Counted from the stretch's first letter, positions 5,160-11,492 are shown. The stretch: DNA of 20,397 bases from a virus (IMGVR_UViG_3300009156_000344:1-20397), one strand, 5' to 3'. Made by a program: numbers and translations. The notes: generated by a model not told the origin, from the letters alone.

Positions 5160-5379
5160 AAGGCTCAATACCACCGATGAAGTGATCGACCGGCTCGGCG
5201 GCACCGCAGCGGTCGCGGCGCTGACCGGGCGCGGCGTGACCTCCGTGTGCAACTGGCGCGCCGAGGATCGTTTCCCGGCCAACACGTATCTGGTGATGAC
5301 CACGGCGCTGCGGCGCAAGCGGCTGTCCGCACCGGCAGAGCTGTGGAGCCAAGTCGCGCCGCGCATGGCCGTGGCATGA
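5155..5379 (+). CDS. Cro/YdaS-like helix-turn-helix regulator (74 aa)
   Basis: This is the first gene of the rightward operon. The protein is a compact HTH: TTDEVIDRLGGTAAVAALTG leads into a recognition helix GRGVTSVCNWRAEDRFP, the LGG-x-x-A-V-A-x-L-x-G...V-x-N-W-R...FP arrangement typical of Cro/YdaS-type phage regulators. The C-terminal segment (ANTYLVMTTALRRKR, APAELW) completes a small all-helical domain. ATG 5155 is preceded by GGGAGAG; a GTG codon immediately before it is possible but less likely. The start lies in a perfect hairpin (5131-5159). Its location opposite the leftward operon suggests it represses one or both divergent promoters, as Cro does. No partner CI repressor is seen in the window. 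Confidence 0.8.
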   Translation: MARLNTTDEVIDRLGGTAAVAALTGRGVTSVCNWRAEDRFPANTYLVMTTALRRKRLSAPAELWSQVAPRMAVA

Positions 5380-5801
5380 GCGCGGGGCGTCAGCTCCATC
5401 TGTTCAAGGGCAAGCGACAGAAGGGCACGCCCCTGCCGCGGGCGAAGGAGTTCGAGCTGCACTGCATGGTGGCCGACACACTGCGCCGCTGGTGCCATCC
5501 GATGTGGCGCTACACCCACATGCCGATGGGCGAGCGGCGCGAGCTGGTCACCGCGATGCGGCTTAAAAGGATGGGGGTTACTCCCGGCTGGCCGGATTTC
5601 CTGTTCGTCGGGCCGCGCGGTGCGATCGTGTGGCTGGAGCTGAAGCGTCCCGGCGGCGGGCACATGAGCGTGGAGCAGGAAAGCCTCGCGCTGCACCTCA
5701 CCACGGTGTGCGGCCACGTGCACATCGTCACCAACGATTACCAGATGGCGCTCGACCAACTGCACGACCACGGCATCGTGCGCGCGACGGTGAGCGCATG
5801 A
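5376..5801 (+). CDS. VRR-NUC domain nuclease (141 aa)
   Basis: The start at 5376 overlaps the regulator's stop as ATGA. The protein matches the small phage VRR-NUC type of PD-(D/E)XK nuclease. Visible features are an N-terminal acidic helix with E25/E27 (KEFELH), the catalytic Asp74 in GWPDF, the Glu88-x-Lys90 pair in IVWLELKRP, and Gln101 in SVEQE following the core. Stand-alone VRR-NUC proteins are known or proposed to cut branched DNA such as Holliday junctions and flaps. In a phage this would resolve recombination or replication intermediates before packaging. Length is as expected. The neighbour three genes downstream may be a second PD-(D/E)XK protein. The family assignment is strong; the exact substrate is inferred. 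Confidence 0.85.
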   Translation: MSAGRQLHLFKGKRQKGTPLPRAKEFELHCMVADTLRRWCHPMWRYTHMPMGERRELVTAMRLKRMGVTPGWPDFLFVGPRGAIVWLELKRPGGGHMSVEQESLALHLTTVCGHVHIVTNDYQMALDQLHDHGIVRATVSA

Positions 5802-6619
5802 CGCCGCTCGCAGCCTATCTCGCCAAGCAGACCATCGCGCGGCCGAAGCATCGCGAGGGTATCTGGCGCGATCCGCAGGTGATCCCCGATCTGCGCAAGA
5901 GGCTTGAGGACATCCACTGCTTCGAGGTGTCTGCGTGTTGGGATCTCATCCTTCAGACGATGAAGCATACGAGCTTTGCGCGAGCGTTCGACACGTTTGG
6001 TTTCCTGCCTGCGCCAAACACTTGGCTGGAGTGGACGGTCCCCGGCGCGCCGCGCGACCGCAACCGGCGCGCTGTGCTGCTGAACGAATATCCCGATCCG
6101 GTAGAGGATGAAGAAGGCGTGGTGCGCGAAGCGGTCGGCGTCAACTTGTTCGAGCATCACAGAGCGATTGGCATCGGGTTTCTCATCCCCAAGACGGGAA
6201 GCTTTCAGCTTGAGGAGGAAGCGCTGCGGAACTGGCGATTGGTCGACCGGGACCCATTGCACGCAGCGTCTGCCCTGATGGGTATTACGCAGACAATTCT
6301 GGTCCTGATCAACAGCCCGCGGATTATCGGGCGGCGTCAATATATGCCGAACCGGGCGTTGGAGCGCGAGCTGACGCGCGGTTTCGGGCGCGGCAAATTC
6401 CCGCTGCATGCATGGACCGAGATCAAGCTGGAAGTCGCCAAGCCGCCCGAGATCGATGATGGCGAGCCGCACGAGGCGCATCTGACCGGCAGGCGCGCCC
6501 TGCATTTCTGCCGCAAGCACATCCGCATCCGCAACGGGCAACTTGAATATGTCTCGGCGCACTGGAGAGGCGATCCGGCGCTGGGCATCAAGCGGGCGCG
6601 CTACAGGGTGAGCGCATGA
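5798..6619 (+). CDS. Conserved hypothetical phage protein (273 aa)
   Basis: The start at 5798 overlaps the VRR-NUC stop (ATGA), and the stop overlaps the next start in the same way. The N-terminal half is helical (KRLEDIHCFEVSACWDLIL). The middle has FLPAPNTWLEWTVPG and a charged loop. The C-terminal end has the distinctive ALHFCRKHIRIRNGQLEYVS followed by HWRGDPALGIKRARYRV. I recognise this C-terminal HxRxRxGxLEYVxxHWRGD...G signature from hypothetical proteins of rhizobial phages and related prophages. It resembles a basic nucleic-acid or protein docking segment, but no function is established to my knowledge. No membrane segment or nuclease motif is visible. Location between two probable nucleases suggests a role in DNA metabolism (inference). 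Confidence 0.8.
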   Translation: MTPLAAYLAKQTIARPKHREGIWRDPQVIPDLRKRLEDIHCFEVSACWDLILQTMKHTSFARAFDTFGFLPAPNTWLEWTVPGAPRDRNRRAVLLNEYPDPVEDEEGVVREAVGVNLFEHHRAIGIGFLIPKTGSFQLEEEALRNWRLVDRDPLHAASALMGITQTILVLINSPRIIGRRQYMPNRALERELTRGFGRGKFPLHAWTEIKLEVAKPPEIDDGEPHEAHLTGRRALHFCRKHIRIRNGQLEYVSAHWRGDPALGIKRARYRVSA

Positions 6620-7125
6620 AGGTTTGCCTGACCTATCCGCAGATGAGCATTGCGACGCATGTCGCGACGATGCGGCACGGCAACAATCAGAAGCATCGCC
6701 GCGCCCACCGGCATGGCCTGAAAAAGTTCACCTGGGACATGGAGGTCGATGGGTGCGCGGCCGAGATCATACTCGCTGCCTATCTCAATCTGTACTGGGA
6801 TGGCGGCAAGCTCAACGAATACGACGAGCGCGACGTTGGCGGGTGCGTCGATGCACGGCAGACCGAATGGCCGGATGGCCGATTGCGGGTGCATCCAGAC
6901 GATCCCGATGGAGTGCCGTTCGTATTGGTGACCGGACACGACCGCACGTTCGACATCGTCGGCTGGCTGTTTGGGCACGAGGCGAAGCGTAACGAATGGT
7001 GGTGCGATCCCGTTCCAGGCCGCTTCGCTTTCTTCGTGCCGCAGATCAACTTGCACGACATGCAAGCCCTGCGCGCCTGGGTGTGGGACTTCATGAAGGT
7101 TGGGTGCGAGGAAGCAGCGGCATGA
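6616..7125 (+). CDS. Hypothetical protein, possible PD-(D/E)XK-like fold (169 aa)
   Basis: The start is fixed by an ATGA overlap at 6616. The core reads DGCAAEIILAAYLNLYW, then DVGGCVDARQTEWPDGRL and PFVLVTGHDRTFDIVGWLFG with EAKRNEWW after it. A conserved arrangement of an early Glu (E50, in A-A-E), Asp in D73-V-G-G, R-Q-T, then V-L-V and G-W-(I/L)-x-G-x-x-A-K is one I associate with a family of phage proteins with a restriction-endonuclease-like fold. The canonical (D/E)-x-K is not obvious, so activity is uncertain. Its N-terminus is His-rich (KHRRAHRHG). It is co-translated with both neighbours in the rightward early operon. Alternative: a non-catalytic DNA-binding relative. Confidence 0.7.
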   Translation: MKVCLTYPQMSIATHVATMRHGNNQKHRRAHRHGLKKFTWDMEVDGCAAEIILAAYLNLYWDGGKLNEYDERDVGGCVDARQTEWPDGRLRVHPDDPDGVPFVLVTGHDRTFDIVGWLFGHEAKRNEWWCDPVPGRFAFFVPQINLHDMQALRAWVWDFMKVGCEEAAA

Positions 7126-7346
7126 CGTTCGATGAGCTGGTGGCCGAGGCGGAAGCGCGGCGCTGTGAACGGCGCGCATTCGGCGCGGTGAGCTTCATTC
7201 CGAGGACGATTCCGCGGCGGGTGCGGCTCGAGCCGCATTGCGGCTGCGCCATGTGCGAGGGGAAGGTGCGCGATGAGCGGAAAACCGTTGGTGAAGCCGG
7301 ATGGGCACTACCCGGCGATGTGGCGCATTCATTGGCCGGACGGTGA
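7122..7346 (+). CDS. Small hypothetical protein with CxCxxC motif (74 aa)
   Basis: The ATG at 7122 overlaps the preceding stop as ATGA. The first 50 residues (MTFDELVAEAEARRCERRAF, then RVRLEPHCGCAMC) look like a genuine small protein with a Cys-x-Cys-x-x-Cys cluster at 40-45 that could bind a metal. The C-terminal 25 residues overlap the next gene in another frame and are less protein-like. No family is recognised. The overlap of 74 bases with the next gene is long, so either the C-terminus is not conserved or the downstream gene starts later (ATG at 7318). Confidence 0.55.
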   Translation: MTFDELVAEAEARRCERRAFGAVSFIPRTIPRRVRLEPHCGCAMCEGKVRDERKTVGEAGWALPGDVAHSLAGR

Positions 7347-7530
7347 AGTCTCGGACATGGTCAACCTGACGCGGGCAAACGACGCGGTCAGGGTCTGGCT
7401 GGAAACGCAGGGGCGGCAGAAGCGGCGGGAGGCCGCGCTGATGCGTTTTGCGGGTGACCCGGTGTCCGACAGCCCGCGGATGGCAAAACGCACCAGCCGC
7501 CGTGCCGCGGCCCAACGCCGGGGAGACTGA
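7273..7530 (+). CDS. Conserved small phage protein (85 aa)
   Basis: The segment MWRIHWPDGEVSDMVNLTRA (residues 16-35) is a pattern I recognise from short rhizobial phage proteins (x-R-I-H-W-P-D-G-x-x-S-D-M-V-N-L-T-R-A). It is followed by a helical, very basic tail (RRAAAQRRGD at the end). GAGGGGAAGG sits a suitable distance upstream of the ATG at 7273, which supports this start; ATG 7318 is the alternative and would remove 15 residues and most of the overlap with the previous gene. The basic tail suggests nucleic-acid binding. It ends three bases before the helicase gene, so it is probably co-expressed with replication functions. Confidence 0.65.
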   Translation: MSGKPLVKPDGHYPAMWRIHWPDGEVSDMVNLTRANDAVRVWLETQGRQKRREAALMRFAGDPVSDSPRMAKRTSRRAAAQRRGD

Positions 7531-7533
7531 CGC

Positions 7534-8760
7534 ATGGCCGATGACCCCGACAACGTCGTCCACATAAGCCAGCCGCAGAACTGGCGTGCGCTCTGCCAGA
7601 AGGGCGAAAAGGGCAAAGGCCTGCGCTGCAATTCCAGCAATGTGCTGATCGCACTGCGCAACGATGTCGCCCTGCGCGACTGCTTCGCATACGACGAGAT
7701 GCTGCGCACCGCAGTGGTCGAGCACGAGATCGGCATGATCGATGCGTGCCACCGCTGGCTGACCGACACGGATGTGCTGAAGCTGCACGTCTGGCTGCAG
7801 CAGAACGGATTTCCCGGCATCGGCATCGAGACAGTGCGCAACGCCCTGCAACAGCGATGCGAGGAGTGCAAGTTCCATCCGGTCTACCGCTATCTCAAGT
7901 CGCTGGTCTGGGACGAGCGGCCACGCATCGGGGTGTGGCTGACGCGGTACCTGGGTTCCCCGCTGAACCCGTTCACGATGCACATCGGACGCATGTTCCT
8001 GGTGCAGATGATCGCCCGCATCCGCGAGCCAGGATGCCAAGCGGATCACATGCTGGTGCTGGAAGGCCCCCAGGGCGCCCTGAAATCGAGCGCCTGTCGC
8101 GTTCTGGGCGGCGAGTGGTACTCGGACCACCTCCCCGAAATCAGCGCATCCAGAGAGGCCTCACAGCATCTGCGCGGCAAATGGCTGATCGAGGTCGCCG
8201 AAATGCACGCCATGAACCGCGCCGAGGCAACCATCCTGAAAAGCTTCATCACACGCACGACCGAACGCTATCGGCCCTTCTGGGGACGCAACGAGGTCTG
8301 CGAGCCGCGCCAGTGCGTGTTCATTGGAACCACGAACCAGGACGCCTACCTGCGCGACCCAACCGGCGGCAGGCGCTTCTGGCCGGTCGCAACCGCGGTC
8401 GACGCAAAGATTGATCTGGACGCGCTCGCCGACGATCGCGATCAGCTCCTCGCCGAAGCCGTCGAAAGCTATCGACAGGGCGACCAATGGTGGCCCGATC
8501 AGCAGTTCGAACACGAGTTCATCCAGCCCGAACAAGCCAGCCGATATGCAGGCGATATCTGGGAGGACAAAATCACCCAGCACATCAGCGGACGGACCAA
8601 GGTCACCACAGCCGAAATCGCCAAGGATTGCCTCTTCATCGAAGCAGGACACCAAACCAGCTCTCACGATATCCGCATCACCAATATCCTCAAGGAACTC
8701 GGATGGCGCCGCAAACGATCCAAACACGGCGTCTCATGGGTCTTCGGCGCCGAAATCTGA
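7534..8760 (+). CDS. VapE/VirE-type replication helicase (SF3-like ATPase)
   Basis: This 408-residue protein matches the phage virulence-associated E (VapE) family. Walker A is at 178-186 (GPQGALKSS), the acidic Walker B-like strand at 217-223 (WLIEVAE), sensor 1 at 265-268 (GTTN), and an arginine-finger-like DPTGGRRFWPV at 275-285. Upstream, residues 110-140 (FHPVYRYLKSLVWD) form the usual linker, and the C-terminal 60 residues look like a winged helix (VTTAEIAKDCL, then HDIRITNILKELGWRRKR). Known relatives are primase-helicase-like replication initiators of phages and satellite elements that act at the origin. No primase domain is seen. GGGGAGA precedes ATG 7534. It lies immediately beside the repeat-rich block at 8761-9110, the natural place for its origin. 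The 3' part is notably C- and A-rich on this strand. Confidence 0.88.
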   Translation: MADDPDNVVHISQPQNWRALCQKGEKGKGLRCNSSNVLIALRNDVALRDCFAYDEMLRTAVVEHEIGMIDACHRWLTDTDVLKLHVWLQQNGFPGIGIETVRNALQQRCEECKFHPVYRYLKSLVWDERPRIGVWLTRYLGSPLNPFTMHIGRMFLVQMIARIREPGCQADHMLVLEGPQGALKSSACRVLGGEWYSDHLPEISASREASQHLRGKWLIEVAEMHAMNRAEATILKSFITRTTERYRPFWGRNEVCEPRQCVFIGTTNQDAYLRDPTGGRRFWPVATAVDAKIDLDALADDRDQLLAEAVESYRQGDQWWPDQQFEHEFIQPEQASRYAGDIWEDKITQHISGRTKVTTAEIAKDCLFIEAGHQTSSHDIRITNILKELGWRRKRSKHGVSWVFGAEI

Positions 8761-8765
8761 GGGGG

Positions 8766-8785
8766 GTGTTCCGAAATCGGAACAC
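8766..8785. repeat. 20-bp palindrome after the helicase gene
   Basis: GTGTTCCGA-AA-TCGGAACAC has perfect 9-base arms with a 2-base centre and starts 6 bases after the stop codon. It is followed by G-rich sequence, not a T run, so it is not a standard intrinsic terminator. A protein-binding site or the edge of the origin is more likely. Confidence 0.6.
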
Positions 8786-8786
8786 G

Positions 8787-8969
8787 GGTGTAGGGTGTAT
8801 GGGGGTGTATGATTTGCTTGATATAAGACTAGAAATAAAGAGAGAGAGAGAGAGTATATAGGGGTGATCGTACAACCCATACACCTCCTACACCAGTGTA
8901 TGGTTGGTGTATGGTTTGAGCGTGACATATTTGTTGGAGCGCGGTGTAGGGTGTGTATGATGTGTATGG
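8787..8969. repeat. Iteron cluster, GGTGTA(T)GG-type repeats
   Basis: Forward copies are at 8787-8794 (GGTGTAGG), 8794-8802 (GGTGTATGG), 8804-8812 (GGTGTATGA), 8895-8903 (AGTGTATGG), 8906-8914 (GGTGTATGG), 8943-8950 (GGTGTAGG), 8952-8960 (TGTGTATGA) and 8961-8969 (TGTGTATGG). Inverted copies are at 8877-8885 (CCATACACC) and 8887-8894 (CCTACACC). The 12-mer GGTGTAGGGTGT occurs at 8787 and 8943. CCATACAC (8877-8884) with GTGTATGG (8896-8903) can form a hairpin. Spacing is irregular and there are no unique spacers, so this is not CRISPR. Confidence 0.75.
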
Positions 8970-9033
8970 TTCGGCGCATATACTAGCCTAAAATCGACGC
9001 GCCGTTGCATCCGAACCCACTCTCCAATTACGC

Positions 9034-9042
9034 TGTGGATAA
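9034..9042 (-). promoter_or_regulatory. Perfect DnaA box
   Basis: The plus strand reads TGTGGATAA, the exact reverse complement of the strong E. coli DnaA box TTATCCACA. It lies 65 bases beyond the last iteron and 69 bases before the next gene. One exact 9-mer can arise by chance, but its location in the repeat-rich block supports DnaA recruitment. Confidence 0.55.
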
Positions 9043-9110
9043 CGCAACTTCGCAACAATGTTGCGGGGAACTCACCAGCTCAAACTGAGAGAGCATAGGA
9101 ACTTGCCTAA

Positions 9111-9398
9111 ATGCCCAGAGCCGCAGTTAATCTACAATCCTTGGCTCGCGTGCATACCGAGACGTGCATCCGCCAGCTCGCCGCGATCGCCGCGCAGAGC
9201 GAGAGCGACAGCGCACGCGTGACCGCGTGCGGCATGCTGCTCGACCGCGGTTGGGGCAAGGCGCCGCAGTCGCACACTGGCGAGAACGGCGAAGGCGGCA
9301 TCCGCGTCGTCATCCGGCACATCGTGGAAGGTCGCGATGCACCGCGCATCGTTGACGCAAAGCCTGTGCCGATTATTCGCGCACTGAACGACGAATAA
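9111..9398 (+). CDS. Possible small terminase subunit / DUF5681-like protein (95 aa)
   Basis: The N-terminal 55 residues are helical with the pattern LARVHTETCIRQLAAIAAQ and ARVTACGMLLDRGWGKAPQS. The ARV-x-A-x-x-x-L-L-D-R-G-(W/Y)-G-K motif is the part shared with DUF5681-like and other small proteins found just upstream of large terminases in alphaproteobacterial phages. The C-terminal third (GGIRVVIRHIVEGRDAPR) is beta-like. Position two steps before TerL suggests the DNA-recognition (small) terminase subunit, but it is short and lacks a clear HTH, so this is mainly positional. AGGA lies about ten bases upstream of the ATG. A 7-base inverted repeat (TTATTCG at 9373 with CGAATAA at 9392) covers the stop codon. 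Confidence 0.6.
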   Translation: MPRAAVNLQSLARVHTETCIRQLAAIAAQSESDSARVTACGMLLDRGWGKAPQSHTGENGEGGIRVVIRHIVEGRDAPRIVDAKPVPIIRALNDE

Positions 9399-9498
9399 CT
9401 GTTCGAGCAGCAGTCTGCCGATCAACAAGATATGCCTGTGCTGCAATGGTTTGTGAGACGTGCACACACATGCTGTCACTAGCTTGGCACTATTGAAC

Positions 9499-9521
9499 CG
9501 CATGCATGGCATGTGCATGCG
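9499..9521. repeat. 23-base palindrome before TerL
   Basis: CGCATGCA (9499-9506) and TGCATGCG (9514-9521) are perfect 8-base inverted arms around a 7-base centre TGGCATG. It lies midway between the putative TerS and TerL genes, where a packaging site or a late-gene operator would be expected. No T run follows. Confidence 0.5.
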
Positions 9522-9698
9522 AGGGTCGCTGGTGCGCTTCGCATCGAGACTTGCCCACATACTCCCGATGCCTCCCGACGCACCAGCGGCCTCCCTATTA
9601 AGGCCACCAGGGCCGCCGTCATCTCCAGGGGCTATTGTGTCCAAGGGAACCCATCCGAGAGCGGGAGGTGATCGGCGAGGCTCTCACATACCCCACAA

Positions 9699-9704
9699 TA
9701 TAAT
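9699..9704 (+). promoter_or_regulatory. TATAAT -10-like hexamer near the TerL start
   Basis: A perfect TATAAT ends 12 bases before the ATG at 9716, in a stretch with no Shine-Dalgarno sequence. If used, transcription would start at about 9711 and give a nearly leaderless TerL mRNA. There is no good -35 at 16-18 bases upstream (9676-9681 is CGAGGC), so the call is weak. Confidence 0.3.
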
Positions 9705-9715
9705 TCTGGCGTGTG

Positions 9716-11131
9716 ATGCTTAATCTGACGCCGCCTGATGAGGCAGGCTCCTCGCGATTGACTGAGGTACATATTCCGTATGGAGGTTGGTTACCGCGGC
9801 GACATCAGCAGAAGCTGTGGGATTATCTTCATTATGGTGGTCGGCGAGCGCTGGCGGTTTGGCATCGTCGTGCTGGGAAGGACGAGATATGTTTGCATCA
9901 CGCTGCGGTAGCGGCGTGGGAGCGTCCGGGGAATTACTGGCATTGTTTACCGGAATACAATCAAGCGCGCAAAGCGATTTGGACGGCGGTTAATCCTCAC
10001 ACGGGCAAGCGGCGTATAGACGAGGCGTTTCCGCATGCGATGCGGGAGAGCACGAACGATCATGAGATGTTTTTGCGGATGACGAATGGGTCGACGTGGC
10101 AGCTGATTGGTTCTGATCGTTATGATGCGCAGGTAGGGGCGGGGGCAGCGGGGATCACGTTCAGCGAGTGGGCGTTGGCGAATCCGGCGGCGTGGGGTTA
10201 TTTTCGGCCGATGGTTGAGGAGAACAACGGTTGGGCGTGTTTTATCACGACGCCGCGTGGTCGGAATCATGCGCATGCCCTTTACCAACATGCGCGTCAA
10301 TCACCGGACTGGTTTTGCGAGTTACTGACGGCGTCTGACACTGGAGCGATGAGTAGTTCGCAGCTTGAGGATGCCCTGAACGAATATATGGCGCTCTATG
10401 GAGAGGATGTAGGCCGGGCGGCGTATTTGCAGGAGTACTTTTGCGATTGGAACGCAGCTATTCTCGGCGCATTTTATGGATTGGAAATGGCGCGCGTACG
10501 GAACGAGGGGCGTATCGTCGCGATCGATGCGTTGCAGCATGAGCCGGTTCATCGTGCGTGGGATTTAGGGATGCGTGACGACACGAGTGTGTGGTGGTTT
10601 CAGACTGTTGGTGCGCAACTTTACATTTTGGATCATGTTGCGCAATCGGGTGGTGGGGTTGAGTATTTTGTTGAGCAGATTGAGGATCGTCGGCGGCGTT
10701 ATGGGTGGCTGGATGGAGTGGATCATGTACCGCATGATGCGAAGGTAAAGGAGTGGACGGCGGGAGGTCGGACGCGGATTGAGACGATGCAGCATTTGGG
10801 GTTGAATCCGCAGCTGGTGACTGGGGCGTCGTTGGAGGATGGTCGGAACGCGGTACGCAGAACACTGCCTTTCTGTGTCTTTCATCCGCGCTGTGAGGTT
10901 GGCGGCATAGACGCCCTCGAACAACATCACAGGGAGTGGGACGACGACAAGAAGGCGTTTCGTGCGTCGGCCGTCCATGACTGGACGAGCCACCCTGCGG
11001 ACAGTTTCCGCTACTTATGCCTTGCGTGGCGACCGTCGCGGCCGCGCACAATAACACCTCCTCCACAGTTACCGTCGGCTTGGATGATCCCCCCTGTGCG
11101 AGAGGTTCGGCGTGGGGGGATACAGTTGTGA
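9716..11131 (+). CDS. terL: Terminase large subunit (471 aa)
   Basis: This is the ATP-driven packaging motor and nuclease. Visible motifs are an adenine-binding-like PRRHQQKLWDYL (28-39), a deviant Walker A HRRAGKD at 50-56, a Walker B-like GITFSEW at 146-152 with Glu151, and a coupling motif ITTPRGRNH at 178-186. The RNase H-like nuclease domain has Asp283 (AWDLGMRDD), Asp341 (VPHDAK) and Asp429 (HPADSFRY). Length is normal for the family. A GTG immediately precedes the ATG, and neither has a clear ribosome binding site; a leaderless start is possible. Codon use in 9716 to about 10850 is unusually rich in G and T at third positions compared with the helicase gene and with the TerL 3' end, suggesting strand-asymmetric mutation or a mosaic origin. 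It is followed by a GTGA-coupled small gene. Confidence 0.93.
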   Translation: MLNLTPPDEAGSSRLTEVHIPYGGWLPRRHQQKLWDYLHYGGRRALAVWHRRAGKDEICLHHAAVAAWERPGNYWHCLPEYNQARKAIWTAVNPHTGKRRIDEAFPHAMRESTNDHEMFLRMTNGSTWQLIGSDRYDAQVGAGAAGITFSEWALANPAAWGYFRPMVEENNGWACFITTPRGRNHAHALYQHARQSPDWFCELLTASDTGAMSSSQLEDALNEYMALYGEDVGRAAYLQEYFCDWNAAILGAFYGLEMARVRNEGRIVAIDALQHEPVHRAWDLGMRDDTSVWWFQTVGAQLYILDHVAQSGGGVEYFVEQIEDRRRRYGWLDGVDHVPHDAKVKEWTAGGRTRIETMQHLGLNPQLVTGASLEDGRNAVRRTLPFCVFHPRCEVGGIDALEQHHREWDDDKKAFRASAVHDWTSHPADSFRYLCLAWRPSRPRTITPPPQLPSAWMIPPVREVRRGGIQL

Positions 11132-11286
11132 AGCGGGAGCCGTGGCAATGGTGGTGTGCTTATCGCGCGCCGCTCTGGTTTGCGCCTGAGCTTTGGTCTG
11201 ATGAATATCGCGGTTTTTGGCAGGCGTGGCTAAGGGGGCACAAGGTTGTTGCGTTGTTGCGTATTGGCGACTGGAGGCAGCCGTGA
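11128..11286 (+). CDS. Small Trp-rich hypothetical protein (52 aa)
   Basis: A GTG at 11128 overlaps the TerL stop (GTGA), with a GGGGGGA ribosome binding site seven bases upstream, which decides this start over an upstream ATG inside terL. The product MKREPWQWWCAYRAPLWFA contains seven Trp residues in 52 and continues with FWQAWLRGHKVVALL. It is aromatic-rich and basic, possibly membrane-associated, but without a clean transmembrane run. No family is recognised. The position between TerL and the portal, with perfect coupling on both sides, argues for a real virion-assembly or packaging-accessory peptide. Confidence 0.6.
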   Translation: MKREPWQWWCAYRAPLWFAPELWSDEYRGFWQAWLRGHKVVALLRIGDWRQP

Positions 11287-11492
11287 TCAAGCCGCAGGAA
11301 CTGCGTGATCATGCGGTTGACGATCACAAGCCGGGGTGTGGCGGTCGGGTTTACACGTGTTCGTGCGATTACGACAAGATCACCGGGCAATATCTGCGTG
11401 CTGCGGCGAAGCGGATTGAGGAGTTAGAGGCGACCAACCGGGGTTATCGCGAGCGGATGGCGCTGAAGCGCGAGGACGAGCAGGATGGCTGA
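11283..11492 (+). CDS. Small hypothetical protein with Cys cluster and coiled coil (69 aa)
   Basis: A GTG at 11283 overlaps the previous stop (GTGA) and has GGAGG five bases upstream. The N-terminal half has HKPGCGGRVYTCSCDYDKI with Cys19, Cys26 and Cys28, and with nearby His it could bind a metal. The C-terminal half is a charged helix (YLRAAAKRIEELEATNRGY) with coiled-coil spacing. I do not recognise the family by name. The stop overlaps the portal start by 8 bases, so expression is tied to the portal. Alternative starts further upstream lie inside the preceding gene and are unlikely. Confidence 0.65.
   Translation: MIKPQELRDHAVDDHKPGCGGRVYTCSCDYDKITGQYLRAAAKRIEELEATNRGYRERMALKREDEQDG

Larger units (their letters stand above)
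8761..9110. other. Candidate replication origin (non-coding, 350 bases)
   Basis: This non-coding block lies between the helicase and the packaging genes. It contains a 20-bp palindrome (8766-8785), ten short repeats related to GGTGTATGG in both orientations (8787-8969), an AT-rich tract with (AG)8 (8812-8860), a perfect DnaA box (9034-9042) and a hairpin CGCAAC-AAT-GTTGCG (9051-9065). Iterons, an AT-rich unwinding element and a DnaA box beside a helicase gene are the classic components of a theta-type origin. By hand count, G:C is 37:60 at 8521-8700 and 73:24 at 10621-10800, a strand-skew reversal across this block. Alternative: an operator cluster or late promoter region. Confidence 0.5.
9399..9715. 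other. Intergenic region before TerL (317 bases)
   Basis: I see no convincing gene: an open plus frame from 9460 that overlaps the TerL start has low-complexity Pro/Arg/His content and no ribosome binding site. The stretch holds several CATGCATG-type words, a 23-base palindrome (9499-9521) and a TATAAT hexamer just before TerL. A gap of this size ahead of the packaging genes is a natural place for a late promoter, or for the packaging (cos/pac) recognition site that TerS would bind. Neither is proven. Confidence 0.5.

Noticed and set aside
8766-8785. Rho-independent terminator after the helicase gene
   Set aside because: The stem is good but the loop is only 2 bases and the following bases are G-rich on the plus strand, with no T run on either side.
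8839-8854. (AG)8 run as a phase-variation tract
   Set aside because: It lies in non-coding sequence, far from a start codon, and is more simply part of the AT/purine-rich origin-like block.
8787-8969. CRISPR array
   Set aside because: The repeats are 8-9 bases, irregularly spaced, in both orientations and partly overlapping, with no uniform spacers and no cas genes.
9460-9723. 87-codon plus-strand frame between the putative small terminase and TerL
   Set aside because: Low-complexity Pro/Arg/His content, no Shine-Dalgarno site and an out-of-frame overlap with TerL; the region reads as regulatory.
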